Assembly (NCBI GenBank): GCA_025642075.2
Contig: JAODUO010000563.1
Location: forward strand, 495,080-559,079
Length of the DNA: 64,000 bases
Reading direction: 5' to 3'
DNA from: Ridgeia piscesae
Lineage: Eukaryota > Annelida > Polychaeta > Sabellida > Siboglinidae
Of the stretch, positions 61,496 to 64,000 are shown one piece after another (within the stretch, counting starts at the first letter, position 1; each line of letters begins with the position of its first letter). A model generated the notes under the pieces. It did no database searches. It had not been told where the DNA came from and was given only the letters and a program-made list of their open reading frames with translations. Both the position numbers and the translations under genes were made by a program.

Positions 61496-62986
61496 TCAAA
61501 ACTCGAGTACCTAGGCCTACATCAGATTGGCACAGACTAGCCTCGATTTTTATTAACTAAATGTGAATTCCCACTGCTCTGTGACTGTCATCGTAAGTCG
61601 TTAAGCTATAGTTTGTGTGAATGTGTCATGAATTCCGTTCAATCCATTGCAGGTGGTCCTGGGTCACAATTCACAGCGTAAAAGGTGTTTCACATTTCTC
61701 AAAGGCAATATTGGTGATTCCATATTAAAAAACATGTATTGTTCTTCTTCCGGATACCGTCTAGCTTCAAAATGCTGAGGATACAGGCGGGCGAACAGGA
61801 AAAATCAGAAAAATATTTTTGTTCTTTTAGGATGCAATATGTCAGAACAATAATTAGTGCATGTAAACAGTAATGCGTGCAAGAAAATTAGTTATGTCTA
61901 AAGAGTGGAATAAAGCAAAGTCTGGATATTGCTCTTAAATTAATCAAGGCTGTTTTGATTTACAACAAGTTGAGGGAGGGAGTTCCAAAGTCAAATGGTA
62001 AGCCATTTGCTATTTTATATACCTTGCATAGTTTAGCGTCATTTCTTCGGTCAGATAGAGGTCTCCGTCCTAATATATGGAGCATATCGGTTACCCTTGA
62101 GGTATTGTGGTGGCGATGTAGGACATTGGATCATTTCTAGTTGGTTTATCTGTGTAAAGGTGTAGGGGTCCCAGACAGTTCAGCTGTTTTCTAAGATAGG
62201 TCTGACAAAGGTGAAGTAAGCCTGAGTTTTTATTTGAATGGACGAGACTTTGAGATTTCTTTGGAGGAAGCCTACTGATCTATTTGCTTGAACTTGAGGT
62301 ATCATCCCCATAGGGCATGCGGAAAAGCTCATCACCTCAGGTAAATGAGTGTTGTAATATACATTAATTTACTCTCTCAACAAACCTTTTATAATTTTTT
62401 TACAGATGTATGTCATTTGTGAATCCAAGGGGCCTGGGGCCCTGTGGATGTGCCTCCTACATTGTAGGAATTTTGTATGCCTGCAAACTTTTTATAATAG
62501 GTCAATGCTAATGTGCTTCTATATTGTTTGAAATATGACCCAGTTTAAGTGATAATAATAAGTTGTGGCATTTTCCGATATCACCACTCCAGATGAGACA
62601 GTGGAAGCTGAAGCTATGCGGTATCAATAAAAATGTAGACTACCCAATTTGGTTCAAAGTAGAGGTTTTTGTGCCTTCAAGACGATATCTGAATCTGACC
62701 CTCTATGTGATATTTTATTTGTCTGTATTAATGGGTGGGTGTACTTGTTAAATTGTATATAAGTAAAGACATCATAAAGTAAAAACTTTTTACCAAAACT
62801 ATTTCATGAAATTGACTAAAAATAATGGCAAGCACAATATAAGTATAACTACAGGTACAATCACTGCACTTGATATAATGTATTTATTTCATCAGATAAC
62901 AAGCAAAGCAGCATTAAAAAAAATTGAAAACATGTTAGGTAAATGTAAAAAAGAGTTACTTTTATAAATATTCGTATCAGCATCCA
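61496..62986. other. Non-coding; possible old repeat at 61940-62320
   Basis: No supported gene. The 61940-62320 stretch (AAGTTGAGGGAGGGAGTTCC and following) has the look of an interspersed repeat, but no class could be assigned. Confidence 0.4.
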
Positions 62987-63150
62987 GCAGAGATGGAGTA
63001 ATCGTACTCGTGTACTCATACTCGAACGAGTACTTTTTGAGTACTCGTACTCGAGTACGAAGCAAAGTAATCGTACTTGTACTGAGTACATTACCAAAGT
63101 AATTGTACTCACGATTACTTCTCACGATTACATTTTTTTCATATGAACAG
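62987..63150. mobile_element. hAT-like terminal fragment with ACTCG subterminal repeats
   Basis: Starts with CAGAGATGGAGTAATCGTAC, a hAT-type CAGAGATG terminus, and continues with repeated GTACTCG/CGAGTAC inverted motifs to about 63060, then GTAATCGTACTTGTACT and ACGATTACTTCTCACG. The opposite terminus was not identified. Confidence 0.45.
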
Positions 63151-63463
63151 TTGCAAGCAAATATATTAGACAGATAAAAATGGCAATATTAGAAGTAATC
63201 TAATAAATGTAATAATAATCGAGGTATTCAAAATATTCAGTCAGATTTCCCTAATTAATACCTTCTCTTCCCAGAGAAGCCACATCACATACAAGTTAAA
63301 TTGTGACAGTCCCTGGGAAGCACTGCAGGAGAAGAGGAGATAAGCATCCCCTAACATCTTGCTTCGTAATTGTAGAAGCCAGGCCACAGCCCCACCTGCC
63401 TTGTTTGCTCTGTCAGTATGGTGTGAATGAATATTTCCAACATCCAGAATCCTGACTGGGTCT
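63151..63463. other. Non-coding, nothing recognised
   Basis: A minus-strand open frame crosses this stretch without a recognisable domain. Confidence 0.45.
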
Positions 63464-63675
63464 GGGCGGTTAGCTGCTAAATCCCTGTCTATTATGTTCA
63501 ATTAAGTGCAAACTGTAAACCTGTCTAAATCCACCGACCGACCGACCGACCGACCGACCGACCGACCGACCGACCGACCGACCGACCGACCGACCGACCG
63601 GACCGGGCGGTTAGCTGCTAAATCCCTGTCTATTATGTTCAATTAAGTGCAAACTGTAAACCTGTCTAAATCCAC
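63464..63675. repeat. Identical 71-bp direct repeats flanking (ACCG)n
   Basis: The segments 63464-63534 and 63605-63675 (each starting GGGCGGTTAGCTGC and ending TCTAAATCCAC) are identical over 71 bp. Between them lies an uninterrupted (ACCG)n array (about 17 units, 63533-63604). This is either a very recent slippage or unequal-exchange duplication, or an assembly artefact. Confidence 0.97.
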
Positions 63676-64000
63676 AACTATTGTGTGTTTGTCCCATCCA
63701 GACATAGGGTCAAATACTTTTAAATGTATTTAAATACAAATATTCTTGAGGGATTAAAATACAATTACAAATACTTTTTAAATATAAATGTATTTAAATA
63801 TGAATACATTGAAAAGTATTTCAATTACTTTTTTATAATTGTCATTTTGTATTACTATGTAAGTAAAAGAAAAGCAACACATATATTGAGACATCTAGTT
63901 TATAGGCATAATTAGTGTTTTGCTCATATAATGACATACAGACCAGTGATAGGAAATATTGTTATTGCTAACTGCTTCACAATGACAACTGACTGAAAGA
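63676..64000. other. AT-rich end region with AAATAC-type inverted runs
   Basis: 63715-63830 contains repeated AAATACTTTTAAATGTATTT-like, self-complementary runs similar to the subterminal parts of hAT-like elements. No termini could be fixed and no gene is seen. Confidence 0.4.

Overview
The window is eukaryotic, AT-rich and mostly non-coding. It carries intron-containing genes, non-LTR retrotransposon fragments with 3' stem-loops or microsatellite tails, a tRNA-derived SINE, hAT-like and Mutator-like non-autonomous DNA elements, and very many microsatellites and minisatellites. CpG dinucleotides survive in several tetranucleotide arrays. Together this suggests a marine invertebrate with a repeat-rich genome. 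A mollusc or other lophotrochozoan is my guess, but the sequence does not settle the phylum.

Only two host protein genes are supported. A 130-residue PRR15-family-like protein is encoded on the minus strand at 4195-4587, below a CpG-richer flank. Mitochondrial ribosomal protein mL54 (MRPL54) is encoded on the plus strand by two exons, 54887-55004 and 57632-57963; a phase-1 intron of 2627 bp holds a small TIR element and a 5'-truncated retrotransposon. CpG-rich or promoter-like stretches near 46590-46870, 33738-33990 and 30711 may be first exons or promoters of genes lying mainly outside the window. They are weakly supported.

Layout: 1-15 kb is gene-poor, with a 13/14-bp minisatellite, the PRR15-like gene, TA and CA arrays and a perfect 40-bp palindrome. 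At 15.2-15.6 kb a minus-strand reverse transcriptase tail ends in a TATTG microsatellite. At 21.3-22.7 kb an old retrotransposon tail is split by a 1085-bp element with long inverted repeats and a 10-bp target duplication. At 24.9-25.5 kb a long inverted repeat encloses a homopurine loop. A SINE lies at 27.2 kb and a cluster of ATGCAAAT octamers at 32.1 kb. At 35.4-38.1 kb is the longest retrotransposon copy (endonuclease plus RT, two frameshifts). Satellite-like tracts occupy 40.7 kb, 41.9-44.3 kb, 47.7 kb and 49.6 kb, and a MITE with 90-bp TIRs sits at 48.7-49.1 kb. The mL54 gene spans 54.9-58.0 kb, followed by a hAT-like element. From 59.5 to 61.5 kb a truncated MITE, a twelve-copy 75-bp array and a retrotransposon tail lie end to end, and the array unit appears to span the junction of its neighbours.

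No bacterial-type operon, CRISPR array or defence system is present. The most notable signals are in the mobile elements: a retrotransposon 3' stem-loop supported by paired base changes in a diverged copy, the nested Mutator-like insertion, and the junction-derived 75-bp satellite.
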